From Gp1-AA133 sp964641665 (lineage in GTDB: Bacteria; Acidobacteriota; Terriglobia; Terriglobales; Acidobacteriaceae): 64,000 bases of DNA. The notes beneath the pieces are model-generated. The model was not told where the DNA came from. It saw only the letters and a list, made by a program, of their open reading frames with translations, and made no database searches. The position numbers and the translations under genes were made by a program. The stretch spans positions 62,001 through 126,000 of the forward strand of contig CAZXKO010000027.1 of NCBI GenBank assembly GCA_964641665.1. The letters run 5' to 3'. Shown piece by piece: positions 37,439 to 46,440 of the stretch (the first letter of the stretch is position 1; each line of letters opens with the position of its first letter).

Positions 37439-39411
37439 CTACGCTTCGTCGCTCTCTTTCAGTTTGGCGATGACCCCGAAATCTTCGAGGGTGGTGGTGT
37501 CGCCTTTCACGTCGCCGCTCGTGGCCAACTCGCGCAGCAGGCGGCGCATGATTTTGCCGCTTCTGGTCTTGGGCAGCGTGTCGGTAAAGCGAATGTCGTC
37601 GGGCTTGGCGAGCGAGCCGATCTCTTTCGCGACCCACTTTCTTAGTTCTTCTTTCAGTTCAGGCGTGGGCATGCGGCCTTTTTCAAGCGTTACAAAGGCG
37701 CTGATGGCCTGACCCTTGAGTTCGTCGGGACGGCCCACTACCGCGGCTTCGGCTACGGCTTCATGCGCCACGAGGGCGCTTTCTACTTCCATCGTGCTCA
37801 GGCGGTGGCCGCTGACGTTCAGGACGTCATCGACACGGCCCATGATCCAGAAATAGCCGTCCTTATCTTTGCGCGCACCGTCCCCGGTGAAATAGACGCC
37901 CGGGATTTGCGACCAGTATTGACGGACGTAACGGTCGGGGTCGCCATAAATGGTGCGCAACATTCCGGGCCAAGGCTTGCTGATGACAAGGAAGCCACCG
38001 GAGCCGTCGGGGACGGGCTTGCCATCCATGGTAACGATCTCGGGAACAACGCCGGGGATGGGGCGGGTGGCTGAGCCGGGCTTGGTGGCGATGGCGCCAG
38101 GGATGGGCGAGATCATGATGTGGCCAGTCTCGGTTTGCCACCAGGTGTCGACGATGGGGCAACGGTCGTGGCCGATCACTTCGCGATACCACATCCAAGC
38201 TTCGGGGTTGATGGGTTCGCCGACGGTACCGAGCAGGCGGAGGCTGTCCATCTTGTGCTTCTTGGGCCACTCGTCACCCCACTTGATAAAGGTGCGGATG
38301 GCGGTGGGAGCGGTATAGAAGACATTGACCTGGTGGCGGTCGATGATGGACCAGAAGCGGTCGGGCTCAGGAAAGTTAGGCGAGCCTTCGTACATGAGGC
38401 TAGTGGCGCCGTTCTGCAATGGTCCGTAGACGATGTAGCTGTGGCCCGTCACCCAGCCGATATCGGCGGTACACCAGTAGGTGTCTTCTTCTTTCAGGTC
38501 GAAGACGAGTTTGGTGGTGAGATAGGTACCGACGGAGTAGCCTCCGGTAGTGTGGACCACCCCTTTGGGCTTTCCCGTGGTGCCGGACGTATAGAGGATG
38601 TAGAGCGGATGTTCGGCTTCCAGGGGTTCGGCGGGACATTCGTCGGAGACCTTGGCCATCAGGTCGTGCCACCAATGATCGCGTCCAGCCTGCATGTTGA
38701 TTGGCGTGCCGGTGCGCTTGTAGACGACGACATGCTTCACACTGGGGCAGGACTTCAGAGCCTCTTCGACCGCGGGAAAGAGCTTTATTTCGGCACCACG
38801 GCGGTAGGAGCCGTCCTGTGTGATGACCGCAACGGCCTGCGAGTCGTGGATACGGTCAACAAGGGCATTCGAGGAGAATCCGCCGAAGACGATGGAGTGC
38901 GGAGCGCCGATGCGAGCGCAGGCCAGCATGGCGATGGGGAGTTCGGGCGTCATGCCCATGTAGATGGCGACGCGGTCGCCTTTCCGGACGCCTAGGGACT
39001 TCAGGACGTTGGCGAATTTCTGGACCTCTTTCCAGAGTTGCTGGTAGGTGAGCGTGCGGACTTCACCGGGCTCGCTCTCCCAGATGAGCGCGGCTTTGTT
39101 CTTGCGCCAGGTTTTGACGTGGCGGTCGAGGCAGTTGTAGGAGAGGTTGATCTCACCGCCGGAAAACCATTTGGCCCACGGGGTATTCCACTCCAGCACG
39201 CGGTCCCATTTCTTAAACCAGTGCAGGTCCTCGGCGATACGTCCCCAGAATTTTTCGGGGTGTTCGACGGATTCCTTGTAGAGGTGTTCGTATTCCTCGA
39301 GGGTTTTTACGTGGGCTTTCCCCGCGAAGTGCGGGGGGGCTCGAACTTGCGGTCCTCGTGCAGGATGGAATCAATGCTGGTGTCAGTAGGAAGTGTTGCT
39401 TTGTCTGCCAT
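37439..39411 (-). pseudogene. acs: acetyl-CoA synthetase with N-terminal frameshift
   Basis: Reading from the ATG at 39411 gives MADKATLPTDTSIDSIL and so on to FEPP, then the frame fails at a run of seven C (seven G at 39333-39339 on the plus strand). Adding one C gives PPPHFAGKAHVKTLEEYE, exactly what Acs proteins carry here, and a 657-residue enzyme. The rest is intact: LYTSGTTGKPKG, WWQTETGH, GRVDDVLNVSGHR and the C-terminal PKTRSGKIMRR. As written, only an internal start (ATG at 39199) could give a product missing ~70 residues. A sequence error is quite possible, given the homopolymer. Confidence 0.85.
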
Positions 39412-39509
39412 GCGGGCCTCGTCAAATCGTGGCCGGAATCAGGCTGCGGTGCCTCGGAGATTGTACTGTGGGGAGGAAGATTATGTCTCCCTCCCCCGCG
39501 GCGCGTGAA

Positions 39510-41117
39510 CTAGTGGGCGCCTGCCCTCTCGGCACCAAGTCCGGTGTTGGAGCGGACCAGCAGTTCGTTGAACTTGTGCTCGGAGGAGGGCTCATGGCTC
39601 AGAAGCGTGCCGAGGATGGCGCCAACGAATCCGAGGGGGATGCTGAGGATGCCGGGATTCTCGAGCGGGAAGATCGCCTTGGCCTGAATCAGGTGGCGAG
39701 CGGTACCGGTGACGGTGGGCGGATCGATGGCCATCAGGCTGGGGCCAACGAGGATGAGGCCGATGGACGCCAGCAGGCCGACGGCGAGTCCGGCGACGGC
39801 CCCGGTGGTGTTAAAGCGACGCCAGAAAATCGAGAGCACAATGACCGGAAGGTTCGCCGAGGCGGCCACAGCGAAAGCCAAAGCCACCAGGAACGCGACG
39901 TTCGCCGTGGGGCCGAGCAGGATGGCAATGGTGATGGCGACGGCGCCGACGACGAAAGCAGAGATACGGGCGACGAGGACTTCTTCCCCAGGCTTGCGCT
40001 CGACGCCTTTGTGAATGACGTTGGTCCAGAAGTCGTGGGCGAAGGATGTGGAGGCGCTGATGGTGAGCCCCGCGACCACGGCCAGGATTGTTGCAAAGGC
40101 TATCGCTGAGATAAACGCGAAGAAGATGTTTCCGGCCAGGGCTTGGGCGAGCAGCGGAGCGCTCATGTTCGTGCCGCCGTGAGTAGCAATGAAGTCGCGC
40201 CCGACGATGGTCGCAGCGCCAAAGCCAAGGAATGTGGTCATGATGTAGAAGCTGCCGATCAGCACCATGGCCCAGACGACGCTGGCGCGAGCGGTCTTGG
40301 CGTCGGGCACGGTGTAGAAGCGAACCAGGATGTGCGGGAGACCGGCTGTGCCAAAGATCAATGCCAGGCCGAGGGAGATGAGTTCAAGCGCCCCGTACGG
40401 AGGTTTGTAACGCAGGCCGGGCTGGAGGAAGTCTTTGACGACTTCAACTCCTTTTTCGTGATAAGTGACGTGACCGATGGCGTTGAAGAAGGCGCCGAGC
40501 GAGAAGTGGAAGTGAGCAACGACCAGAATGCTGAGCAGGATTGTCCCGCCCATAAGCAAAACAGCCTTGACGATTTGCACCCAGGTTGTCGCCAGCATTC
40601 CGCCGAAAACCACGTAAACGATCATTAGAATTCCCACGCCAATGACCGCGGTGCGATAGCTGATGCCCGAGTCTTTGAGCAACAAAGCGACCAGCGCGCC
40701 GGCTCCGACCATCTGGGCAATCATGTAGAAGGTGCTAACCGTAAGGGTGCTCACGGACGCCATGGCGCGCACCGGGCGCGGCTTGAGCCGATAGGCCAGG
40801 ACGTCGGCCATGGTGTAGCGGCCGGCGTTGCGGAGAGGTTCTGCTACTACCAGAAGCACGGTCAGGTAGGCGACGAGCCATCCCACCGAGAACATGAAGC
40901 CGTCGTAGCCCTGGAACGCGATGATGCCCGCGATGCCCAGGAACGAGGCCGCGCTCATGTAGTCGCCGGCCACGGCGATTCCGTTTTGCCATCCGGTGAC
41001 GCGACGGCTGGCCGCGAAATAGGCACTGCTGCCGGCGGAGCGCTTCGAGGCCCAATAGGTGATGCCGAGGGTGATGGCAATGAAAATCAGGAACATCAGC
41101 AGTGGCGTGGATAGCAT
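39510..41117 (-). CDS. actP: cation/acetate symporter (SSS family)
   Basis: The 535-residue protein starts at the ATG at 41117, overlapping the TAA of the DUF485 gene by one base. About 13 hydrophobic helices are visible, with the SSS signature region around NGIAVAGDYMSAASFLGIAG (residues ~45-64) and AFATILAVVAGLTISAS (~340). ActP carries acetate and other short carboxylates into the cell with a cation. Neighbouring DUF485 and Acs genes strongly support acetate uptake and activation. Confidence 0.92.
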   Translation of the reverse strand: MLSTPLLMFLIFIAITLGITYWASKRSAGSSAYFAASRRVTGWQNGIAVAGDYMSAASFLGIAGIIAFQGYDGFMFSVGWLVAYLTVLLVVAEPLRNAGRYTMADVLAYRLKPRPVRAMASVSTLTVSTFYMIAQMVGAGALVALLLKDSGISYRTAVIGVGILMIVYVVFGGMLATTWVQIVKAVLLMGGTILLSILVVAHFHFSLGAFFNAIGHVTYHEKGVEVVKDFLQPGLRYKPPYGALELISLGLALIFGTAGLPHILVRFYTVPDAKTARASVVWAMVLIGSFYIMTTFLGFGAATIVGRDFIATHGGTNMSAPLLAQALAGNIFFAFISAIAFATILAVVAGLTISASTSFAHDFWTNVIHKGVERKPGEEVLVARISAFVVGAVAITIAILLGPTANVAFLVALAFAVAASANLPVIVLSIFWRRFNTTGAVAGLAVGLLASIGLILVGPSLMAIDPPTVTGTARHLIQAKAIFPLENPGILSIPLGFVGAILGTLLSHEPSSEHKFNELLVRSNTGLGAERAGAH

Positions 41118-41479
41118 TAGGCCACCTCTTTCTTGCTTTGGGCGTGGGTTTCGGCCTTCTCGATAATGTCTTTGGCGAGCTTGTCGAAGTCGCCCGCGGC
41201 CTTGACATAGAGCCAGGCAACGGTCCAGGCCATGAAGAACTGGGAGAGGGCGAAGAGGTACGCGAGGTTGACTTCTCCGATGACCTTGGTGGACATGAAC
41301 TGGGGGGCGTATCCAACTAGGATGGGGAGCAGGAAGTAATAGACGAGAAAGAACACGAAGGCGGGCACGATGAAGACCTTCTTCGTGGCCATGAGGTCTT
41401 TGAACTCCCGGGTGTCGGCAATGCGATCCCATTCGGTCTTCTCGGCTTCGTAACGCTTGGTCGGGTCACTCTCGGTCAT
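41117..41479 (-). CDS. yjcH: DUF485 membrane protein, ActP partner
   Basis: The 120-residue protein has two transmembrane helices (~residues 34-56 and ~70-92) and charged ends. It matches the DUF485/YjcH family, which nearly always precedes actP and is thought to act with it. Translation is coupled to actP by a TAATG overlap. GGGAGGA lies eight bases before its ATG. It is the first gene of the acetate operon on the minus strand. Confidence 0.9.
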   Translation of the reverse strand: MTESDPTKRYEAEKTEWDRIADTREFKDLMATKKVFIVPAFVFFLVYYFLLPILVGYAPQFMSTKVIGEVNLAYLFALSQFFMAWTVAWLYVKAAGDFDKLAKDIIEKAETHAQSKKEVA

Positions 41480-41902
41480 CGGGAAAATCCTCCCTGGCGT
41501 AGCGGGGGCGCATTCTACCGCGTCCCCCGCCGAAGTCCCAGCGGAAAATTGTTACTAGAATGTGAAAATCGGGCAAATTCCCACGAAAGTGGCGCTTTAC
41601 TTTGCGGTCGGCGCCTAAGCCTGTTGGGAGGACCCCCTTTTCGCAGAGCTTTCTGTCACTCCGGCCCGGTCTCCAGCCAGAAGCTTGCGGGGCCCACACC
41701 GTTCACGGACTGACAGACCTCCTTACGACAGCCAACGGGCAACCTGGGCGGTACCACCAAGTCAGAGTCCGGGACAACTTCGCGGAATTGTGACGGTCAC
41801 GGTGCGGTGTGACTAGAGAACATCGGGCGGGATTTTCAAGGAAAACGCAAGGTCCCTTTCGACTTCGCTCAGGGCAGGCTCTCGACTTCGTTCGGCCACG
41901 CC
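41480..41902. other. 423-base intergenic region, acetate-operon promoter side
   Basis: On the minus strand a possible -10 hexamer TAGAAT (41512-41517) lies about 35 bases upstream of the DUF485 start, without a convincing -35. GTGACGGTCAC at 41790-41800 is a perfect short palindrome. The left-over part near the DCC gene holds a dispersed repeat (41842-41927). No gene is supported. Confidence 0.4.
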
Positions 41903-41927
41903 TCACTGCGCTCGGGATGACAGGTCG
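41842..41927. repeat. dispersed repeat, AACGCAAGGTCCC...CTCGGGATGACAGG type
   Basis: This intergenic element shares its start (AAAACGCAAGGTCCC) and end (GCGCTCGGGATGACAGGTCG) with 47460-47522 and with both halves of the tandem duplication at 50215-50553. This copy carries an extra ~20 bases in the middle. Confidence 0.75.
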
Positions 41928-42349
41928 ATTCGATCAAGGAACCTGTGCTGGTGGCGGGGATCGGGAAGCGGGCAGGTGTCCAGCTTGCCGAAGATTCTGT
42001 AGCGATTGCGGGCGACGAGGTTGTATAGGGCGTCGCGAAGGGCGCGGGGGAGCAGTTTCCAGAGCGTGCCACAAATGCACCACGGGCCTCCGAGTTCGCG
42101 GAGGACGCAAGCGACGGCATCGGAACGGGCGATGAGTTGCTCGTCCGGTTGTTGGGGGTGGGTTACAACGTAGAACGTGTCGAGACTCGCGGCGCTGGCT
42201 CCGTGGCGGGCGAGAAGTTGGACGGCGAGCGGGCTTTGGAGAGAAGCGAAGCGGAAGAAGTCGTGGTGGTCATGGCGGAGGGTGAATTGGACGAGGCGGT
42301 TGCAGAGCCCGCAGACGCCGTCGTAGAGCAGGATGGGGTTCGCGGACAT
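41903..42349 (-). CDS. DCC-family thiol-disulfide oxidoreductase-like protein (DUF393)
   Basis: The 148-residue protein has the family motif DGVCGLC (DxxCxxC) at residues ~10-16 after a strand ILLYDG, and the C-terminal RYRIFGKL segment. DUF393 proteins have a thioredoxin-like fold and are presumed redox proteins. I chose the ATG at 42349 because the frame upstream does not look coding. The last ~20 bases overlap the end of a dispersed repeat, so its C-terminus may have been altered. Divergent from nifJ. Confidence 0.82.
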   Translation of the reverse strand: MSANPILLYDGVCGLCNRLVQFTLRHDHHDFFRFASLQSPLAVQLLARHGASAASLDTFYVVTHPQQPDEQLIARSDAVACVLRELGGPWCICGTLWKLLPRALRDALYNLVARNRYRIFGKLDTCPLPDPRHQHRFLDRIDLSSRAQ

Positions 42350-42466
42350 TCGATTCCATCGTAACGCAGGGCGGGCGGTACAAAGCTTCGGACCGCGGGC
42401 GGTGAAGGGCAAAAGTGGACCGCGCGAAGACAGCAATGTGAGGCCTCCGACTCACGAACCGGGCCA

Positions 42467-42482
42467 TGTGATCTTGATCACA
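42467..42482. promoter_or_regulatory. perfect CRP/FNR-type site TGTGA-N6-TCACA
   Basis: TGTGATCTTGATCACA is a perfect inverted repeat apart from its centre, and fits the CRP consensus and the Gram-positive FNR consensus. It lies between divergent DCC and nifJ genes, 134 bases before the nifJ start. The regulator is not encoded here. Control of nifJ by an Fnr/Crp-family factor is inferred. Confidence 0.5.
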
Positions 42483-42615
42483 CCCCTACGTGACCCGTGT
42501 ACGGGACGGAACTGCTACCCAACCCTCATTCTGTATGCAACGGTCGGCTTCGGCTGGCTGCACCGGGGTTGCTTCTCCACGGACAGGCCCGGCAAGACGC
42601 TGCAAAGGGATAGCC

Positions 42616-45600
42616 ATGAAGCGGAAATTCAAGACCATGGACGCGAATGAGGCGGTGGCCCACGTCGCGTATCGCCTGAACGAGGTTATCGCCATCTATC
42701 CCATCACGCCGTCGTCGGCGATGGGGGAGTGGGCGGATCAGTGGGCGTCGGAGAGCGTGCCCAATATCTGGGGAACGATTCCGCACGTGGCCGAAATGCA
42801 GAGCGAAGGGGGCGCAGCGGGCGCGGTGCACGGGGCGCTCCAGACCGGAGCGCTCTCGACGACCTTTACGGCATCCCAGGGATTGCTTCTGATGATCCCG
42901 AACATGAACAAAATCGCGGGCGAACTGACACCGGCGGCGTTCCACGTGTCAGCGCGGACGTTGGCTACGCACGCGCTGTCGATCTTCGGCGATCACAGCG
43001 ACGTGATGTTCTGCCGGACGACGGGATGGGCCCTGCTGTGCTCGAACTCAGTACAGGAGGCGATGGACCTGGCGTTGATCGCGCAGGCGGCTTCGCTGGA
43101 ATCGAGAATTCCTTTCCTGCATTTCTTCGACGGGTTCCGGACCTCGCACGAGGTGAACAAGATCGAGATGCTGGCGGATGACGACCTGCGCGCGCTGATC
43201 AATATGGACCGGGTGTTCGAGCACCGGCAGCGGGCGTTGTCGCCTGATCATCCGGTGCTGCGCGGGTCGGCGCAGAATCCGGACGTATTTTTCCAGATTC
43301 GTGAAACAGCGAATGCGTTCTATGACTCCTGCCCGAGCAAAGTTCAGGCGGTGATGGACCGGTTCGCAGAGGTGGTGGGACGACAATACCGCCTGTTCGA
43401 TTATTCGGGAGCACCGGACGCCGAGCGGGTAATCGTGATGATGGGCTCGGGAGCGGAGGCGGCCGAGGAGGCCGTGACGGCGCTGAACGCGAGAGGCGAG
43501 AAGGTTGGGTTGGTGAAGGTGCGGTTGTACCGACCGTTCGCGGTGGAGAAATTCTGCGAAGCGCTGCCGGCGACGGTGCGTGAAATCGCGGTACTCGATC
43601 GCACCAAGGAAGCCGGGGCGGCCGGCGAGCCGCTACACGTGGACGTGGTCACGGCGTTGCAGGAAGGACTCCGGCACGGGTTCGGCAAAGTGAGGACGGC
43701 GCCGCGGGTGATCGGCGGACGGTACGGGTTGTCGTCGAAGGAGTTCACGCCGGCGATGGTGAAGGCCGTATACGACAACCTCGCCACGGCGAAGCCGAAG
43801 GAGCACTTCACGGTTGGGATTCGGGATGATCTGAATCACACCAGCCTCGCCTATGACGGGAATTTTTCCACCGAACCGGAAAGCGTGGTACGGGCGCTGT
43901 TCTATGGGCTGGGCGCAGACGGAACGGTGGGGGCGAACAAGAATTCCATCAAGATCATCGGCGAGAACACCAACAACTACGCGCAGGGGTATTTCGTCTA
44001 CGACTCGAAGAAGTCAGGTGCGATGACGGTGTCGCACTTGCGCTTTGGGCCCAAGCCGATTCACTCGACCTATCTGGTATCAAAAGCGAACTTTGTGGCG
44101 TGTCATCAGTGGATCTTCCTGGAGCGCTACGACATGCTCAGCGCGCTGGTGCCGGGCGGGACGTTCCTGGTCAACAGTCCGTTTGGAGCGGACGAAGTAT
44201 GGGACCAGCTGCCGCGGGTCGTGCAGGAACAGCTGGTGGCGAAGAAGGCAAAGCTGTACGTGATCGACGCGTACTCGGTGGCGCGGGATACGGGGATGGG
44301 GAGCCGGATGAATACCATCCTGCAAGTCTGCTTCTTCGCGATCTCGAAGGTGCTGCCGCGGAACGAGGCGGTGGAGGCGATCCGCAAGTCGATTCGCGAT
44401 ACGTATGGGCGGAAGGGCGAAGAGATCGTCCAGAAGAACATGAAGGCCGTGGATGAGACCCTGGCGCACCTGTTCGAGGTGAAGGTGCCGGAGAAGATCA
44501 CCAGCACGATCGAGATGCCACCTCCCTTCTCTACCGAGGCTCCGGCCTTCGAACGGGATGTGCTGGGCGTGATTTATGAAGGGCGCGGGGATGAGCTGCC
44601 TGTGAGCGCGTTTCCGTGTGATGGGACTTTCCCGACCGGAACAGCGAAATGGGAGAAGCGGAATCTGGCGCTAGAGATTCCGGTGTGGGACACGAAGACC
44701 TGCATCCAGTGCGGGAAATGCGCGATGGTGTGCCCGCATGCGGTGATCCGGATCAAGGTCTACGACTCGCGGGAACTGGAAGGCGCCCCGGTTACATTCA
44801 AGTCAACCGACGTGCGGGACAAGGAATGGGCGGGGATGAAGTACAGCATCCAGGTGGCTCCGGAAGATTGCACGGGCTGCGGAATCTGCGTGGAGATTTG
44901 TCCGGCGAAGAACAAGACAGAGACGCGACTGAAGGCACTGAACATGGCGGAACAGCCTCCGCTGCGCGCGCCGGAGCGGGAGAACTGGGAATTTTTCCTG
45001 AAGATTCCGGAACTCGACCGGCGGAAGATCAAGACCACGACGATCCGGCAGCAGCAGGTGCAGGAACCGCTGTTCGAGTTTTCGGGCGCGTGCTCGGGTT
45101 GCGGCGAGACGCCATATCTGAAGCTGCTTTCGCAGCTGTTCGGGGACAGAGCAGTGATCGCGAATGCTACCGGGTGTTCGTCCATCTATGGCGGAAATCT
45201 GCCGACGACACCGTGGTCAAAGAATGCCGAGGGGCGTGGCCCAGCGTGGTCGAATTCCCTGTTCGAAGATAACGCGGAGTTCGGGCTCGGGTTCCGGCTG
45301 TCGATCGACAAGCAGACGGAGTTTGCGCGGGAGTTGGTGGTGGCTCTGGGCGGGTCGATCGGAGACGAGTTGGCGTCGGCGATTCTGTCGGCTCCGCAAA
45401 AGGATGAAGCTGACATCTTCGAGCAAAGACAGCGGGTCAGCCTGTTGAAGGAGAAATTGCAGGGGATGAAGACTCCCGAGGCGCGGCAACTGCTCTCGCT
45501 CGCAGACCTGCTGGTGAAGAAGAGCGTGTGGATCGTGGGCGGAGACGGGTGGGCGTATGACATCGGCTATGGCGGGCTCGACCACGTGATCGCCAGCGGA

Positions 45601-46194
45601 AAGAACGTGAACCTGCTGGTGCTGGATACCGAGGTGTATTCAAACACGGGCGGCCAGGCGTCGAAATCGACTCCGCGGGGAGCGGTGGCGAAGTTTGCCG
45701 CCGGAGGCAAACCGGGTCCTAAGAAAGACCTGGGGCTGATCGCGATGAGTTACGGGTCGGTTTACGTGGCGAGCGTCGCCATGGGCGCGAAGGATGAGCA
45801 CACGCTAAAAGCATTCCTCGAGGCGGAGGCGTATGACGGGCCGAGCCTCATTATTGCGTACGCGCACTGCATTGCACACGGGATCAACATGACCACGGGC
45901 ATGGCGGACCAGAAGGCGGCGGTCGACAGCGGACAGTGGCTGCTGTATCGCTACCATCCGGAGCGGGCGGGGGCGGGAGAGAATCCGCTGATTCTGGATT
46001 CGCGGACGCCGAGCCGGAAGGTACAGGACTTTATGCAAATGGAGACGCGCTTCAAGATGCTGACCAAGAGTAAGCCGGAAGAGGCGAAAGAACTGTGGAA
46101 GCAGGCGCAGCAGGATGTGGAAGCCCGGTTCCGGCTGTACGAGTACCTGGCGCAGCGGAAGGTCGGTCCGGAGCCGGTGAAGGCGGCGAATTGA
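42616..46194 (+). CDS. nifJ: pyruvate:ferredoxin (flavodoxin) oxidoreductase, single chain
   Basis: The 1192-residue fused POR has domain I with YPITPSSAMGEWADQW, the gamma-like domain near residues 410-620, and two ferredoxin-type [4Fe-4S] motifs (CIQCGKCAMVCP ~695 and CTGCGICVEICP ~755). A C-terminal TPP domain follows with CSGCGETPY (~825) and GGDGWAYDIGYGG (~975), the last cluster ligands being the Cys near CSGCGE and later. It interconverts pyruvate and acetyl-CoA plus CO2 using reduced ferredoxin. AGGGA precedes the chosen ATG at 42616. The enzyme is usually oxygen-sensitive. Confidence 0.96.
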   Translation: MKRKFKTMDANEAVAHVAYRLNEVIAIYPITPSSAMGEWADQWASESVPNIWGTIPHVAEMQSEGGAAGAVHGALQTGALSTTFTASQGLLLMIPNMNKIAGELTPAAFHVSARTLATHALSIFGDHSDVMFCRTTGWALLCSNSVQEAMDLALIAQAASLESRIPFLHFFDGFRTSHEVNKIEMLADDDLRALINMDRVFEHRQRALSPDHPVLRGSAQNPDVFFQIRETANAFYDSCPSKVQAVMDRFAEVVGRQYRLFDYSGAPDAERVIVMMGSGAEAAEEAVTALNARGEKVGLVKVRLYRPFAVEKFCEALPATVREIAVLDRTKEAGAAGEPLHVDVVTALQEGLRHGFGKVRTAPRVIGGRYGLSSKEFTPAMVKAVYDNLATAKPKEHFTVGIRDDLNHTSLAYDGNFSTEPESVVRALFYGLGADGTVGANKNSIKIIGENTNNYAQGYFVYDSKKSGAMTVSHLRFGPKPIHSTYLVSKANFVACHQWIFLERYDMLSALVPGGTFLVNSPFGADEVWDQLPRVVQEQLVAKKAKLYVIDAYSVARDTGMGSRMNTILQVCFFAISKVLPRNEAVEAIRKSIRDTYGRKGEEIVQKNMKAVDETLAHLFEVKVPEKITSTIEMPPPFSTEAPAFERDVLGVIYEGRGDELPVSAFPCDGTFPTGTAKWEKRNLALEIPVWDTKTCIQCGKCAMVCPHAVIRIKVYDSRELEGAPVTFKSTDVRDKEWAGMKYSIQVAPEDCTGCGICVEICPAKNKTETRLKALNMAEQPPLRAPERENWEFFLKIPELDRRKIKTTTIRQQQVQEPLFEFSGACSGCGETPYLKLLSQLFGDRAVIANATGCSSIYGGNLPTTPWSKNAEGRGPAWSNSLFEDNAEFGLGFRLSIDKQTEFARELVVALGGSIGDELASAILSAPQKDEADIFEQRQRVSLLKEKLQGMKTPEARQLLSLADLLVKKSVWIVGGDGWAYDIGYGGLDHVIASGKNVNLLVLDTEVYSNTGGQASKSTPRGAVAKFAAGGKPGPKKDLGLIAMSYGSVYVASVAMGAKDEHTLKAFLEAEAYDGPSLIIAYAHCIAHGINMTTGMADQKAAVDSGQWLLYRYHPERAGAGENPLILDSRTPSRKVQDFMQMETRFKMLTKSKPEEAKELWKQAQQDVEARFRLYEYLAQRKVGPEPVKAAN

Positions 46195-46260
46195 GGGCAG
46201 GCATCTTGAAGGGCCCCAGTGGCAGCTCGGCCCAGGGCTGAGCTAGCGCCGGAGAAGAGC

Positions 46261-46310
46261 TTTTAACCGCAGAGTTCGCAGAGAGGGCCGCAAAGGACGC
46301 TGAGAAAAGC
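46261..46310. repeat. dispersed repeat, CCGCAGAG type
   Basis: TTTTAACCGCAGAGTTCGCAGAGAGGGCCGCAAAGG-type sequence, related to 33971-34018 and 37157-37186. Confidence 0.55.
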
Positions 46311-46355
46311 GTCGCATGCGGCCGCCGGCCCGAACGCTTGATGTTACTCGAACGT

Positions 46356-46397
46356 CCGAGGGCAGGATGCCCTCGGGACAGCCGGCAAGATGCCGGC
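46356..46397. repeat. pair of adjacent hairpins with AGGAT/AAGAT loops
   Basis: CCGAGGGC-AGGAT-GCCCTCGG (46356-46376) is followed at once by GCCGGC-AAGAT-GCCGGC (46381-46397). Both are perfect stems with near-identical five-base loops, 44 bases before the dihydroorotate-dehydrogenase-like gene. A short T-run (ACTTTTC) follows, so partial termination is possible. Confidence 0.6.
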
Positions 46398-46440
46398 GCT
46401 ACTTTTCAATCGCGTCTGTCTTTCTTAGTAAGGAGAAGTT

